From Bacteroidia bacterium (GTDB taxonomy: Bacteria; Bacteroidota; Bacteroidia; Flavobacteriales; Flavobacteriaceae), in contig JAUIJA010000003.1 in the NCBI GenBank assembly GCA_030431055.1, positions 62,001 through 126,000 on the forward strand: 64,000 nt of DNA, in the 5' to 3' direction. Below the pieces are notes generated by a model. The model did not search any database. It was not told the origin of the DNA and saw nothing but the letters and a program-made list of their open reading frames with translations. A program made the position numbers and the translations under genes. The first letter of the stretch is position 1. The number at the start of each line of letters is the position of its first letter. Positions 39,034 to 49,089 of the stretch are shown one piece after another.

Positions 39034-39900
39034 ATGATAAAAGATTCAGAATTAATATTAAATCCGGATGGTAGTGTTTATCACATCAATCTGAAACCAG
39101 AACAAATTGCAAAAGACATCATCTTTGTAGGTGACCAAAATAGAGTTGAAAAAATAACAAAACATTTTGACAGTGTTGAATTCACTACTCAAAAACGTGA
39201 ATTTAAAACACAAACTGGTGTTTACAAAGGAAAGCGTATGACTGTAATGTCAACAGGAATTGGTCCTGATAACATCGATATTGTAATGAACGAACTTGAC
39301 GCTTTAGTAAACGTTGATTTAAAAACTCGAACAATTAAACCAGAATTAACTTCGTTAAACATTGTTCGTATTGGAACTTCGGGTTCTTTACAAAACGATA
39401 TTCCAGTAGATAGTTTTGTTATGAGTCAGTATGGCTTAGGTTTAGACAATATGCTTCGCTCCTATTTAATTGACGATATTTCTGAAACAGAAATGGAAGA
39501 TGCTTTTATCAAGCAAACGCACTGGGATTTACGCAAAGGTCGTCCTTATGTAATCGCTGGAAGCAAATCTTTAGAAAAACGTCTAGATAGTGATAAAGTT
39601 CATAAAGGTTTTACAGGAACTGCTGGCGGATTTTATGGACCACAAGGTCGTGTTGTTCGATTAGGAATTCAAGACCCAGAATTAAACAGCAAAATGGATA
39701 ATTTCAATTTCAATGGAACTAAAATGACCAATCTTGAAATGGAAACTGGTGCTATTTATGGTTTAGGAAGACTTTTAGGTCACGAATGTTTATCTATGAA
39801 TGCTATTATTGCTAATCGTGCAAACGGAACTTTCAGTGCTGATCCTTATGCTGTTGTAGAAAACTTAATTGAATATACTCTAAACAAATTAGCTGAGTAA
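39034..39900 (+). CDS. nucleoside phosphorylase (uridine phosphorylase-like)
   Basis: IIFVGDQNRVEKI, MSTGIGPDNIDIVMNELDAL, NLEMETGAIYGL. Confidence 0.85.
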   Translation: MIKDSELILNPDGSVYHINLKPEQIAKDIIFVGDQNRVEKITKHFDSVEFTTQKREFKTQTGVYKGKRMTVMSTGIGPDNIDIVMNELDALVNVDLKTRTIKPELTSLNIVRIGTSGSLQNDIPVDSFVMSQYGLGLDNMLRSYLIDDISETEMEDAFIKQTHWDLRKGRPYVIAGSKSLEKRLDSDKVHKGFTGTAGGFYGPQGRVVRLGIQDPELNSKMDNFNFNGTKMTNLEMETGAIYGLGRLLGHECLSMNAIIANRANGTFSADPYAVVENLIEYTLNKLAE

Positions 39901-40079
39901 CTTTCATTCAGAACAAAATGAGGAATCTCCTAATTATTAGACTTCTCGACTTCGCTCGAAGTGACAAAAAAACATAAAATGAATAGCAATTAAAAAAGAA
40001 TACGTTTGGAATAATAGAATTCCTTATATTTAGTATGCGTCCAAATAAATTATAAAAATCTAAAGCTTAAAGCAAAAAC

Positions 40080-40925
40080 ATGAAAACAATCAAAATTGTT
40101 GGCGTACCAGAACATTTTAATTTGCCTTGGCAAATGTGCATTGAAAATGGCGAATTCGAAGAAGTTGGAATCAACTTAGAATGGACAGATATTCCTGAAG
40201 GAACTGGAAAAATGTGCCAAATGCTTCGCGATGGCGAAACCGATATTGCTGTAATTCTTACCGAAGGAATTGTAAAAGATATCGTTGCTGGAAATGAATC
40301 TTCTATTATTCAAGTGTATGTGCAATCGCCTTTAATTTGGGGAATTCACGTTGCTGCTAATTCAAAATATAAAAGTTTAGCCGATTTAAAAGGAACAAAA
40401 GCCGCAATTTCACGTTTTGGTTCAGGTTCACATTTAATGAGTTTTGTAAATGCTCAAAATAACAATTGGAAAACAAACGATTTACAATTTGAAATCGTAA
40501 ATACAATTGATGGCGCTGTTGAAACTTTAACCAAAGGCGAAGCCGATTATTTCATGTGGGAACGTTTTATGACAAAACCATTAGTCGATAATGGAACGTT
40601 TCGCCGTGTTGCTGATTGCCCAACGCCTTGGCCGTGTTTTGTAATTGCTGTTCGTAATGAAGTTTTAGAAAACAATTCAAATATAATTGAACAAATTCTT
40701 GATATAATTAACGCTACAACCGAAGAATTCAAGTACATTCCAAGTATAGATAGGACTTTGGCAAACAAATACAATCAAAAACTGGAAGACATACAAGAAT
40801 GGTTGTCGCTCACACATTGGTCGCAAAAGCAAATCGATAAAAACACTTTAGAAAAAGTTCAAAACCAATTACTTTCGTTAAATATTATTGAAAATAAATT
40901 GCCATTTGAAGCAATCGCTAAATAA
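40080..40925 (+). CDS. ABC-type substrate-binding-domain protein without apparent signal peptide
   Basis: NMT1/SsuA-like fold pattern: GETDIAVILTEGIVKDIVAGN, SLADLKGTKAAISRFGSGSHLM. Confidence 0.7.
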   Translation: MKTIKIVGVPEHFNLPWQMCIENGEFEEVGINLEWTDIPEGTGKMCQMLRDGETDIAVILTEGIVKDIVAGNESSIIQVYVQSPLIWGIHVAANSKYKSLADLKGTKAAISRFGSGSHLMSFVNAQNNNWKTNDLQFEIVNTIDGAVETLTKGEADYFMWERFMTKPLVDNGTFRRVADCPTPWPCFVIAVRNEVLENNSNIIEQILDIINATTEEFKYIPSIDRTLANKYNQKLEDIQEWLSLTHWSQKQIDKNTLEKVQNQLLSLNIIENKLPFEAIAK

Positions 40926-40953
40926 TTGCTTAATTTTATCGTTTTAAAATCAG

Positions 40954-41883
40954 ATGGTTGCTTTATCCCAAATTTCTTTACAACAATTAAAAGAAAAGCT
41001 TTCTTTGCCAAAGCCTTGGGATTCGGTAATTATCTTTATTTTAAATGTGCTTATTGCGATTCCATTATTTCTAATTGCGCACCAAAATTTAATCGAACTC
41101 AATTGGCCGTATAATCTCGACAGAGTTTTTCTTTTTGTCGGAATTATTGTCATTATCCAATTATTATTGCGATTACTTAAAACCATTATTGTTTTATGCA
41201 TATTCGCTTATTTGTTGGTTTTACTCTACGGAACTTTATTTGGAAATTATGGTTTCCAACGTGTTTTTGAAGATTATCGTTATATGATTTATGCGATGAG
41301 CGAAAACCCAAAACCTCAAGATATTATCATTTCAAAGCTTCTACCCTTTCCTAATAAATCAAAAATTATTGATGCGGTTGATTTTGAAAATCCTAAAGTG
41401 CGAAACTTTGCCTTATCAGCAACGACAAAACATTTTAAAAATGTAAAATATCCTGAAAGTGAACGTTTAATGATACAATGTTTTGCTGTTTTTGCCGAAA
41501 TAAAACAACGTTGGAACTACGTAAACGACCCAAAAGGCAGAGAATATATTGCCTATGCTTCCGAGAGTTTACAGCATTTTTCTGGTGATTGTGACGACCA
41601 TGCTATTTTGATGGCGGCCTGTATAAAAGCAGTTGGTGGTTCGCCTCGATTGATACATACTGGCGGACATATTTATCCTGAAATGTTAATTGGCACCCAA
41701 GCCGATTTAGAAACTGCGGTGTATTTAATTAAGCAAGTTTTATTTACAAAAGAAAGTAAAAACAAAGATATTCACTACCATATAGACGAACGTGGAAATA
41801 TTTGGTTAAACCTCGATTATACCGCAACATATCCTGGCGGACCTTTTATGAAAGAAGAAATTCTTGGGGAATTAACATTATAA
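40954..41883 (+). CDS. transglutaminase-like domain membrane protein
   Basis: YASESLQHFSGDCDDHAILMAACIKAVGG. Confidence 0.8.
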   Translation: MVALSQISLQQLKEKLSLPKPWDSVIIFILNVLIAIPLFLIAHQNLIELNWPYNLDRVFLFVGIIVIIQLLLRLLKTIIVLCIFAYLLVLLYGTLFGNYGFQRVFEDYRYMIYAMSENPKPQDIIISKLLPFPNKSKIIDAVDFENPKVRNFALSATTKHFKNVKYPESERLMIQCFAVFAEIKQRWNYVNDPKGREYIAYASESLQHFSGDCDDHAILMAACIKAVGGSPRLIHTGGHIYPEMLIGTQADLETAVYLIKQVLFTKESKNKDIHYHIDERGNIWLNLDYTATYPGGPFMKEEILGELTL

Positions 41884-41886
41884 ATT

Positions 41887-43227
41887 ATGAGAAACAAAAT
41901 TTTAAAAAAAGAACCCATAGATCGATGGGTTGTAGAACCAATAAAAGATTTTATTAACAACAGTACAACGAGTGGAATTGTTTTATTTTCTTCGGCAATG
42001 TTGGCTTTAATCTTGGCTAATTCGCCTTTGGGAGAATCCTATCATCATTTTTGGGAAACACCTTTTAGTATAGGTTTTGGAGATAATGTTTTAACCAAAA
42101 CACTACATCATTGGATAAACGATGGTTTAATGGCTGTATTCTTTTTTGTCGTTGGCTTAGAACTAAAAAGAGAAATCGTTGGAGGTGAATTAAGTCAACC
42201 TAAAAATGCTATATTACCCATCATAGCCGCTATTGGAGGAATGGTATTTCCTGCTGTTATTTATTTGGCCTTTAATAGTTCTGGAGAATCTTCTTATGGT
42301 TGGGGAATACCAATGGCAACTGATATTGCATTTGCCCTTGGTGTACTCTATTTATTAGGTAGTCGTGTACCTTTGCAAGTAAAAATATTTTTAACCGTTT
42401 TAGCCATTGCTGATGATATTGGTGCAGTACTAGTAATTGCTTTTTTTTATACATCAAATATTGATTTTAATAGTTTACTTGTTGGTGTAATTTTTATGGC
42501 AGTACTAATTTGTGGAAATATAGTTGGAATAAGAAGTACTTTGTTTTATGGAATTATTGGTATATGTGGACTTTGGCTAGCATTTTTAATGTCGGGGGTT
42601 CATGCTACCATTGCAGCTGTTCTAGCAGCATTTACAATTCCAAGTAACCCTAAGATTACCGAAAAACAATTCATTTTTAAATTAGATTCACTTTATAATG
42701 AATTTAAGGAAACTAAACCAAATGATAATCCAACTGTTACATCAGAACAGCTTCATATATTAGAAGAAATACGTGACTATGCTAAAAGAGCACTTACTCC
42801 TTTACAGCGATTAGAACACGGTATGCATCCAATTGTAGCTTTTATTATTATGCCAATTTTTGCACTATGTAATGCTGGTGTTCAAATAAACGCTACTATG
42901 TTTGAAAATGGAATTAGTATGGTTACTTTAGGCGTAATTTTTGGGTTAATTTTTGGGAAACTGATTGGAATAATTGGGTTTACTTGGTTGTTTACCAAAA
43001 TGAAATGGGCAAAACTACCCGAAGATTTGAACCTTTTACATATTGTAGGTATCGGTTTTCTAGCTTCAATTGGATTTACCATGTCGCTCTTCATTACCGA
43101 ACTTGCATTTGAGGATGCACAACTTATTAAAGAAGCTAAATTAGGTGTCTTAATTGCCTCTATTCTAGCTAGTTTCCTAGGCTATTTTACTATGAATTAC
43201 GCAATCAAAAGACAAAATTTAAAATAG
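41887..43227 (+). CDS. nhaA: Na+/H+ antiporter NhaA
   Basis: HHWINDGLMAVFFFVVGLELKREIVGGELS, MATDIAFALGVL. Confidence 0.96.
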   Translation: MRNKILKKEPIDRWVVEPIKDFINNSTTSGIVLFSSAMLALILANSPLGESYHHFWETPFSIGFGDNVLTKTLHHWINDGLMAVFFFVVGLELKREIVGGELSQPKNAILPIIAAIGGMVFPAVIYLAFNSSGESSYGWGIPMATDIAFALGVLYLLGSRVPLQVKIFLTVLAIADDIGAVLVIAFFYTSNIDFNSLLVGVIFMAVLICGNIVGIRSTLFYGIIGICGLWLAFLMSGVHATIAAVLAAFTIPSNPKITEKQFIFKLDSLYNEFKETKPNDNPTVTSEQLHILEEIRDYAKRALTPLQRLEHGMHPIVAFIIMPIFALCNAGVQINATMFENGISMVTLGVIFGLIFGKLIGIIGFTWLFTKMKWAKLPEDLNLLHIVGIGFLASIGFTMSLFITELAFEDAQLIKEAKLGVLIASILASFLGYFTMNYAIKRQNLK

Positions 43228-43252
43228 TTTAATGGATACAGTTATACCTGAT

Positions 43253-43279
43253 AGCGCGGATTTATAATCCGTGCTTTTT
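43253..43279. terminator. terminator hairpin between convergent nhaA and ung
   Basis: AGCGCGGATT-tat-AATCCGTGCTTTTT. Confidence 0.7.
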
Positions 43280-43289
43280 CTTTTTAAAC

Positions 43290-43967
43290 CTACCACTCAA
43301 CTTTCTCCTTACCAACACTTTCTAAAATCTCATTCGTTTTAATAAAATGTTGGTTCCCAAACCATTTACCTTGATTGGCACTCATAGGCGATGGATGTCC
43401 AGAAATTAATACATGATGTTTTGTAGTATCAATTAACTTTGCTTTTTTTTGCGCAAAATTGCCCCATAACAAAAACACTACATTTTCTTTTTCGTTAGAA
43501 ATTGTTTGTATTACCGCATCGGTAAATTGTTGCCAATGTAAATGTTTATGGCTATTCGGAGAATCTTTTCGCACGGTTAGCGTAGCATTTAGAAGTAAAA
43601 CACCTTGTTTTGCCCAACGTTCTAAATTTCCGGAAGTTTGTTCAACAGGTTCAAAAATAGATTCGTATTCTGCATTAATTTCTCGGTAAATATTGCGCAA
43701 AGAAGGTGGAATTTTTATACCATCATTAACCGAAAACGCTAAACCATTGGCTTCACCTTCTCCATGATACGGATCTTGTCCTAAAATTACAACCTTTACA
43801 GCATCAAAAGTACACGAACTAAACGCATTAAAAATCAACTCTTTTGGCGGAAAACAAGTATGCAACTCATATTCTTCTTCCACTTTTTGGTGCAAGTCTT
43901 TAAAATACGGTTTTTCAAACTCTTGTTGTAAGTGTTGTTGCCAAGACGAATCAATTTTTGCGAACAT
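43290..43967 (-). CDS. ung: uracil-DNA glycosylase
   Basis: KVVILGQDPYHGEGEANGLAFSV, LLLNATLTVR, SGHPSPMSA. Confidence 0.97.
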   Translation of the reverse strand: MFAKIDSSWQQHLQQEFEKPYFKDLHQKVEEEYELHTCFPPKELIFNAFSSCTFDAVKVVILGQDPYHGEGEANGLAFSVNDGIKIPPSLRNIYREINAEYESIFEPVEQTSGNLERWAKQGVLLLNATLTVRKDSPNSHKHLHWQQFTDAVIQTISNEKENVVFLLWGNFAQKKAKLIDTTKHHVLISGHPSPMSANQGKWFGNQHFIKTNEILESVGKEKVEW

Positions 43968-44044
43968 ATTTTAAAATTTTCTCAAAAATAGAAATAAATC
44001 ATACAAATGCTTGTAAATTTGCAGTAAAAGCGAGAAAAAAGAAG

Positions 44045-46213
44045 ATGATTTCAGTCACTAAAAAGACCTTACAAGATTTAGAATTCAACACTATATTAGA
44101 TACGATTTCGGCGTATTGTACAACCGAATTAGGCTATCAAAAATCGCTAGAAATACTTCCATTTAAAAATAAAAGCGAATTATTAGCCAATTTAAAGCAG
44201 ACATCTGAATATGTGGCTTCGTTTACTAATAACAATGCGATTCCTAATCACGGATTTGAAACTATTTCAAACGAATTGAAGTTTTTAGAAATTGAAGATA
44301 GTTTTTTAGAAGCACCAAGTTTTAAAAAGATTGCTGTTTTAACCGAAAATGCACAAATTTTAGTCAAATACTTTAAAAAATTTGAAGATTATTACCCAGA
44401 ATTGAACAAAAAAGCTTCAGAAATTACTATTGAAAAGCAAATTCTTCAATCAATTCTCCAAGTTTTTGATAAATATGGGGAAATTAAAAACAATGCTTCT
44501 CCAGATTTGGTTTACATTAGAAAAAATATTCAGGTTGTTCGTGGAAAAATTAATCAGAGTTTTGGTTTGGCTTTATCACAGTACAATTCCGCTGGATATT
44601 TAGATGATATTAAAGAAACTATTGTTGAAAATCGCCGAGTTTTAGCGGTTTTAGCAATGTATCGTAAAAAAGTAAAAGGTTCGGTTTTAGGAAGTTCAAA
44701 ATCGGGAAATATCGTTTATATCGAACCAGAAACTACGTTACGTTATTCTCGAGAATTAGCCGATTTAATTCAAGATGAGCGTGAGGAAATCATCAGAGTT
44801 TTAAAAAGTTTAACGAATGAATTACGTCCGTTTATTTCTTTATTAGAAGAATATCAAACCTTTTTAAGCGATATTGATGTCATTGCTGCAAAAGCCAAAT
44901 ACGCTAATAAAATTAACGGTTTACTTCCAAAAATATCTAAAGAAAAACGCTTGTTTTTTAGAGAAGCCTTCCATCCTATTTTATGGCTGACGAATAAAGA
45001 AAAAAAAGAACCTATTTATTCGCAAACAATTGAGTTAAAAAGCGACAACCGAATTATTGTTATTTCTGGACCAAATGCTGGTGGAAAAAGTATTACGTTA
45101 AAAACCATAGGTTTACTCCAATTAATGTTACAAAGCGGAATTTTAATTCCGGTTCATGAGCGAAGTGAAACCTTTTTATTCGATAGGATTTTAACCGATA
45201 TTGGCGACAATCAATCTATTGAAAATCATTTAAGTACATACAGTTATCGTTTAAAAAACATGAATTATTTCTTAAAGAAATGTAACGATAAAACCTTATT
45301 CTTAATTGATGAATTTGGTACCGGTTCTGATCCTGAATTAGGTGGTGCTTTAGCCGAAACATTTTTAGAAGAATTTTATGCTCGTGAAGCTTTCGGAATT
45401 ATTACAACGCATTATACCAATTTAAAGATTTTAGCCAACGAATTACCTTTTGCAACAAATGCTAATATGCTTTTTGATGAGAAATCATTAGAACCAATGT
45501 TTAAATTGCATTTAGGCCAAGCCGGAAGTTCGTTTACCTTTGAAGTTGCTCAAAAAAATGGTATTCCGTACGGATTAATTAATCGTGCGAAAAAGAAAAT
45601 TGAAAAAGGAAAAGTTCGTTTCGATAAAACTATTGCAACACTTCAAAAAGAACGTTCAAAATTGGAAAAAACGTCGCAAAACTTAAAACAAGAAGAAAGC
45701 AAAGCACGTAAAGAAAGTCAGAAATTAGAACAGATTAACGTTAAAATTCAAGATAAATTAGAACGTTATCAAGAGCTTTATGATGCTAACCAACGTTTGA
45801 TTTACTTAGGTCAGCGTTTAGATGATATGTCAGAGAAATATTTCAACAACAAAGACAAGAAAACTTTGATAGGTGAATTCTTAAAAATGGTTGAAATTGA
45901 AAATTCTAAACGTAAAAAAATTACCAAAAAAGAGAAAATTGCCAAAGAAAAAGTTGAACGTCAAGTTAAAGCTGAAGTAAAGGTAAAAGTTGAGGAAATT
46001 AGAAAAGAGAAAAAAGAAAAGAAAATTGAAGCTAAAAAAGCGGAAGAAAACAAACCAAAAGTTACCTTAAAAGTTGGAGATAGAGTTCGTATGATAGACG
46101 GAAAAGCTATTGGAACCATTGATAAAATCGAAAAGGAAAAAGCAACTGTTAATTACGGAATTTTCACATCGCAAGTGAGTTTAGACCAATTGGAGTATAT
46201 TCAACCGCTTTAA
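44045..46213 (+). CDS. MutS2-like DNA mismatch/recombination ATPase lacking a C-terminal Smr domain
   Basis: ISGPNAGGKSITLKTIGLLQLM, FLIDEFGTGSDPELGGALAE; ORF track opens at 43958, ATG at 44045. Confidence 0.9.
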   Translation: MISVTKKTLQDLEFNTILDTISAYCTTELGYQKSLEILPFKNKSELLANLKQTSEYVASFTNNNAIPNHGFETISNELKFLEIEDSFLEAPSFKKIAVLTENAQILVKYFKKFEDYYPELNKKASEITIEKQILQSILQVFDKYGEIKNNASPDLVYIRKNIQVVRGKINQSFGLALSQYNSAGYLDDIKETIVENRRVLAVLAMYRKKVKGSVLGSSKSGNIVYIEPETTLRYSRELADLIQDEREEIIRVLKSLTNELRPFISLLEEYQTFLSDIDVIAAKAKYANKINGLLPKISKEKRLFFREAFHPILWLTNKEKKEPIYSQTIELKSDNRIIVISGPNAGGKSITLKTIGLLQLMLQSGILIPVHERSETFLFDRILTDIGDNQSIENHLSTYSYRLKNMNYFLKKCNDKTLFLIDEFGTGSDPELGGALAETFLEEFYAREAFGIITTHYTNLKILANELPFATNANMLFDEKSLEPMFKLHLGQAGSSFTFEVAQKNGIPYGLINRAKKKIEKGKVRFDKTIATLQKERSKLEKTSQNLKQEESKARKESQKLEQINVKIQDKLERYQELYDANQRLIYLGQRLDDMSEKYFNNKDKKTLIGEFLKMVEIENSKRKKITKKEKIAKEKVERQVKAEVKVKVEEIRKEKKEKKIEAKKAEENKPKVTLKVGDRVRMIDGKAIGTIDKIEKEKATVNYGIFTSQVSLDQLEYIQPL

Positions 46214-46248
46214 TTGTTGATTTGTTTAAATATTAATATTTTATTTTT

Positions 46249-46360
46249 CGTCAATTCGAGTGATTTTTGACAGAAAATTATATCGAGAATAGAAAAATAT
46301 AAATTCGTTCTCGATACATTTTTTATATTGCTTTACAATAAAAAAATACTCGAACTGACG
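46249..46360. repeat. nested inverted repeat, REP/MITE-like
   Basis: Outer arms CGTCAATTCGAGT/ACTCGAACTGACG, inner arms TATCGAGAA/TTCTCGATA-like (ttcgttctcgata). Confidence 0.75.
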
Positions 46361-46385
46361 GCTTTAATTCTTTTACTTGACAATT

Positions 46386-46802
46386 ATGATTAATTTACCC
46401 GAAAATAAAAAGATTATACTATTTGATGGCGTTTGCAATTTGTGCGATGCTTCGGTTCAATTTATTATAAAGCACAATAAGAACGATGTTTTTCGTTTTG
46501 TTGCGATACAATCAGAATTAGGCCAAGAAATTATCAAATACTTAGGAATTGATACTTCAAAAACCGATTCTATTATTTTATACGAACCAGGAATTGCTTA
46601 TTATTTCAAAGCTGAAGCTGCTTTACGTATTGCAAAAGATTTAAAAAGTTGGCATTCTATTCTTTATATTTTTATAAAAGTTCCAAATGGAATTAAAAAT
46701 GGAGTTTACGATTTTATAGCTAAAAATCGTTACAAATGGTACGGTAAAAAAGAAGCTTGTATGATTCCTACTCCAGAATTAAAAGCAAAATTTTTAGAGT
46801 AG
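46386..46802 (+). CDS. DCC-family thiol-disulfide oxidoreductase
   Basis: IILFDGVCNLCDASVQFIIKHN. Confidence 0.92.
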   Translation: MINLPENKKIILFDGVCNLCDASVQFIIKHNKNDVFRFVAIQSELGQEIIKYLGIDTSKTDSIILYEPGIAYYFKAEAALRIAKDLKSWHSILYIFIKVPNGIKNGVYDFIAKNRYKWYGKKEACMIPTPELKAKFLE

Positions 46803-46869
46803 TATGATAAAAATCAGATTTTCATTAACTTTATATCTTTAATTTTGAATAAATTCTAAAACTAAAAAT

Positions 46870-47013
46870 ATGAAAAGTCTAGTTCTTCCTTTATTTGATT
46901 TTGCCAATGGCGCTTTTATAATGGTAGGTATTTTTGCCTTAGTTATTTTAGGTCTTGTAGGAGCAGTAATGATGATGATGAATTCTGATAAAAAGAAAAA
47001 AGAAAACGACTAA
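46870..47013 (+). CDS. small membrane protein (47 aa)
   Basis: MKSLVLPLFDFANGAFIMVGIFALVILGLVGAVMMMMNSDKKKKEND*; below the ORF-track cutoff. Confidence 0.7.
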   Translation: MKSLVLPLFDFANGAFIMVGIFALVILGLVGAVMMMMNSDKKKKEND

Positions 47014-47063
47014 TATTTTTAGTCGTTTCCTTTTTAGTTTAGAATGTATGAACTAACTTAAAA

Positions 47064-47813
47064 TTAGTTTTTAACAAACTTTTTAACAGTTTTTCCTTCT
47101 TCAGTTTGTATATTAAGCATATAAACTCCCGAATTTAGATCAGAAACATTAATTTGAGAGTATGTCTTATTTAACTCTACTTGTTTAACTGTTCTTCCGT
47201 TTAAATCAACAACAGATACCGTTTGAATTGTTGCTAACTCAGATGTAATGTTTAATACATCATTAGCTGGATTAGGATAAATATTTAATTTCAGATTATC
47301 GAAACTTTCTGCAGAAGCAGTATTTTCAGTAACACCATAAAGAGTAATAGATATATTACTCCATGTTCCTGAATTAGTTGGAGGGTTAGCATCGGCATAA
47401 CCATTACCTAAAAAAACTGCATAATCTGGGTTTGCTGTAAAATTTATTGGTGCTGCCAAAACAATAGTACCAGAAACAACTGTTCCAGGAACTTCTGAAG
47501 CACCATTAGGCCATGGTTGTTGTTCTGCTGCTCCAAAATCAGAAAATCCTCCTGCTTGTAAAAGCAAATTTGAAGTCCCCAAATCATTAGAATCTGTTAC
47601 CGCTATTGTTAAATCATCAGCGTAAGTCTCATTTACAGACGCGTCAAGCGTAGCACTAATTTCAATACTAGTTAGAGTTCCTTGTAATTCAGCTGCATCA
47701 TATAATAAACCAAAACCTGCGCCATTAAAAGATAACGGACCCGCAATATTTACAGTTACTTGAGCAAATGAAATAATTGGAAAAATTAAGAAGAATAGTA
47801 ATTTTTTTTTCAT
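47064..47813 (-). CDS. secreted protein with T9SS type A C-terminal sorting domain
   Basis: Signal peptide and NIYPNPANDVLNI...GVYMLNIQTEEGKTVKKFVKN. Confidence 0.9.
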   Translation of the reverse strand: MKKKLLFFLIFPIISFAQVTVNIAGPLSFNGAGFGLLYDAAELQGTLTSIEISATLDASVNETYADDLTIAVTDSNDLGTSNLLLQAGGFSDFGAAEQQPWPNGASEVPGTVVSGTIVLAAPINFTANPDYAVFLGNGYADANPPTNSGTWSNISITLYGVTENTASAESFDNLKLNIYPNPANDVLNITSELATIQTVSVVDLNGRTVKQVELNKTYSQINVSDLNSGVYMLNIQTEEGKTVKKFVKN

Positions 47814-47890
47814 AAAAAGATTTTTTGTTAATTAATACATCAAATATATGTATATTTTCTCACACAAAATAATTTATAACACAAACAAAA

Positions 47891-48940
47891 TTATTTTAAC
47901 AAAAAATTATCAACCAAAACCATAGCAGCCATAGCCTCAACTATTGGAACAGCTCTTGGCACAACACAAGGATCATGTCTTCCTTTTCCTTGTTGTTCAA
48001 TTATTTCACCTTTATTTGTTAAAACTTCTTGTTTCTGAATTAATGTAGCAACTGGTTTAAAAGCTACACGGAAATAAATATCCATTCCGTTGCTTATTCC
48101 ACCTTGAATTCCTCCAGATAAATTCGACTTAGTCGTTCCGTCTTCATTATATAAATCGTTGTGTTCGCTTCCTTTCATTTTAGCACCGCAAAATCCGCTA
48201 CCAAACTCAAAACCTTTAACTGCATTTATAGAAAGCATTGCTTTTCCTAATTCTGCATGGAGTTTATCAAAAACAGGTTCGCCTAAACCAATTGGAACAT
48301 TTTGAATTACACATGTAACTGTTCCGCCGATTGTATCTCCTTGTTTTTTGATTTCCTTAATGTGTTCTTCCATTTTTAAAGCCGTAGCTTCATCTGGACA
48401 ACGAACGGCATTACTTTCGGTTTTTGAAAAATCTAAATCTTGGTACGGTTTATCGATAAAAATTTCTCCAACAGATGAAACAAATGCGTTTATTTTAATT
48501 TCAGGTATAATTTGTTTTGCTACTGCTCCGCCTACTACTCTACTCGCCGTTTCTCTAGCCGAACTTCTTCCACCACCACGATAATCTCGTAAGCCATATT
48601 TTTGTTCATAAACATAATCGGCATGACTTGGACGAAATGTATTTTCAATATGCGAATAATCGTTTGATTTCTGATTGGTGTTTGGAATAATAAAACCTAT
48701 TGGTGTTCCTGTTGTTTTTCCTTCAAAAATTCCAGATAAAAACTGAACTTCATCTTCTTCTTTTCGTTGGGTTACAATAGAAGATTGTCCGGGTTTTCTT
48801 CGTTGCATTTCAATTTGAATTGCTTGAAAATCTAACTCAATTCCAGCAGGACAACCATCAATGATTCCGCCTAAAGCTTCACCATGAGATTCGCCAAATG
48901 TTGTTAGTTTGAATAATTTTCCAAAGGTATTTCCAGCCAT
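47891..48940 (-). CDS. aroC: chorismate synthase
   Basis: [43 protein letters not shown]. Confidence 0.97.
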   Translation of the reverse strand: MAGNTFGKLFKLTTFGESHGEALGGIIDGCPAGIELDFQAIQIEMQRRKPGQSSIVTQRKEEDEVQFLSGIFEGKTTGTPIGFIIPNTNQKSNDYSHIENTFRPSHADYVYEQKYGLRDYRGGGRSSARETASRVVGGAVAKQIIPEIKINAFVSSVGEIFIDKPYQDLDFSKTESNAVRCPDEATALKMEEHIKEIKKQGDTIGGTVTCVIQNVPIGLGEPVFDKLHAELGKAMLSINAVKGFEFGSGFCGAKMKGSEHNDLYNEDGTTKSNLSGGIQGGISNGMDIYFRVAFKPVATLIQKQEVLTNKGEIIEQQGKGRHDPCVVPRAVPIVEAMAAMVLVDNFLLK

Positions 48941-49089
48941 GTTAAGTTAGGTTTTGTACAAAAATAGCTATTTTTTAAACGTAATTCCTATACTTTTAGT
49001 TAACATAAACCAACAAACCGTAACAAACTGATAATATTACATTTAGATTGAATTAATTTTAGTATATTTTTTTTGAAGAAACTTTTATT

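Noticed and set aside
39942-39965. Palindrome TTCTCGACTTCGCTCGAAGTGACA as an independent regulatory element
   Set aside because: Imperfect and near a gene end; best treated as a terminator or a short relative of the dispersed repeat at 46249-46360.
43228-43290. Possible tRNA-like sequence after nhaA
   Set aside because: Only a simple AGCGCGGATT/AATCCGTGCT stem with T-run is present; no cloverleaf or TpsiC arm.
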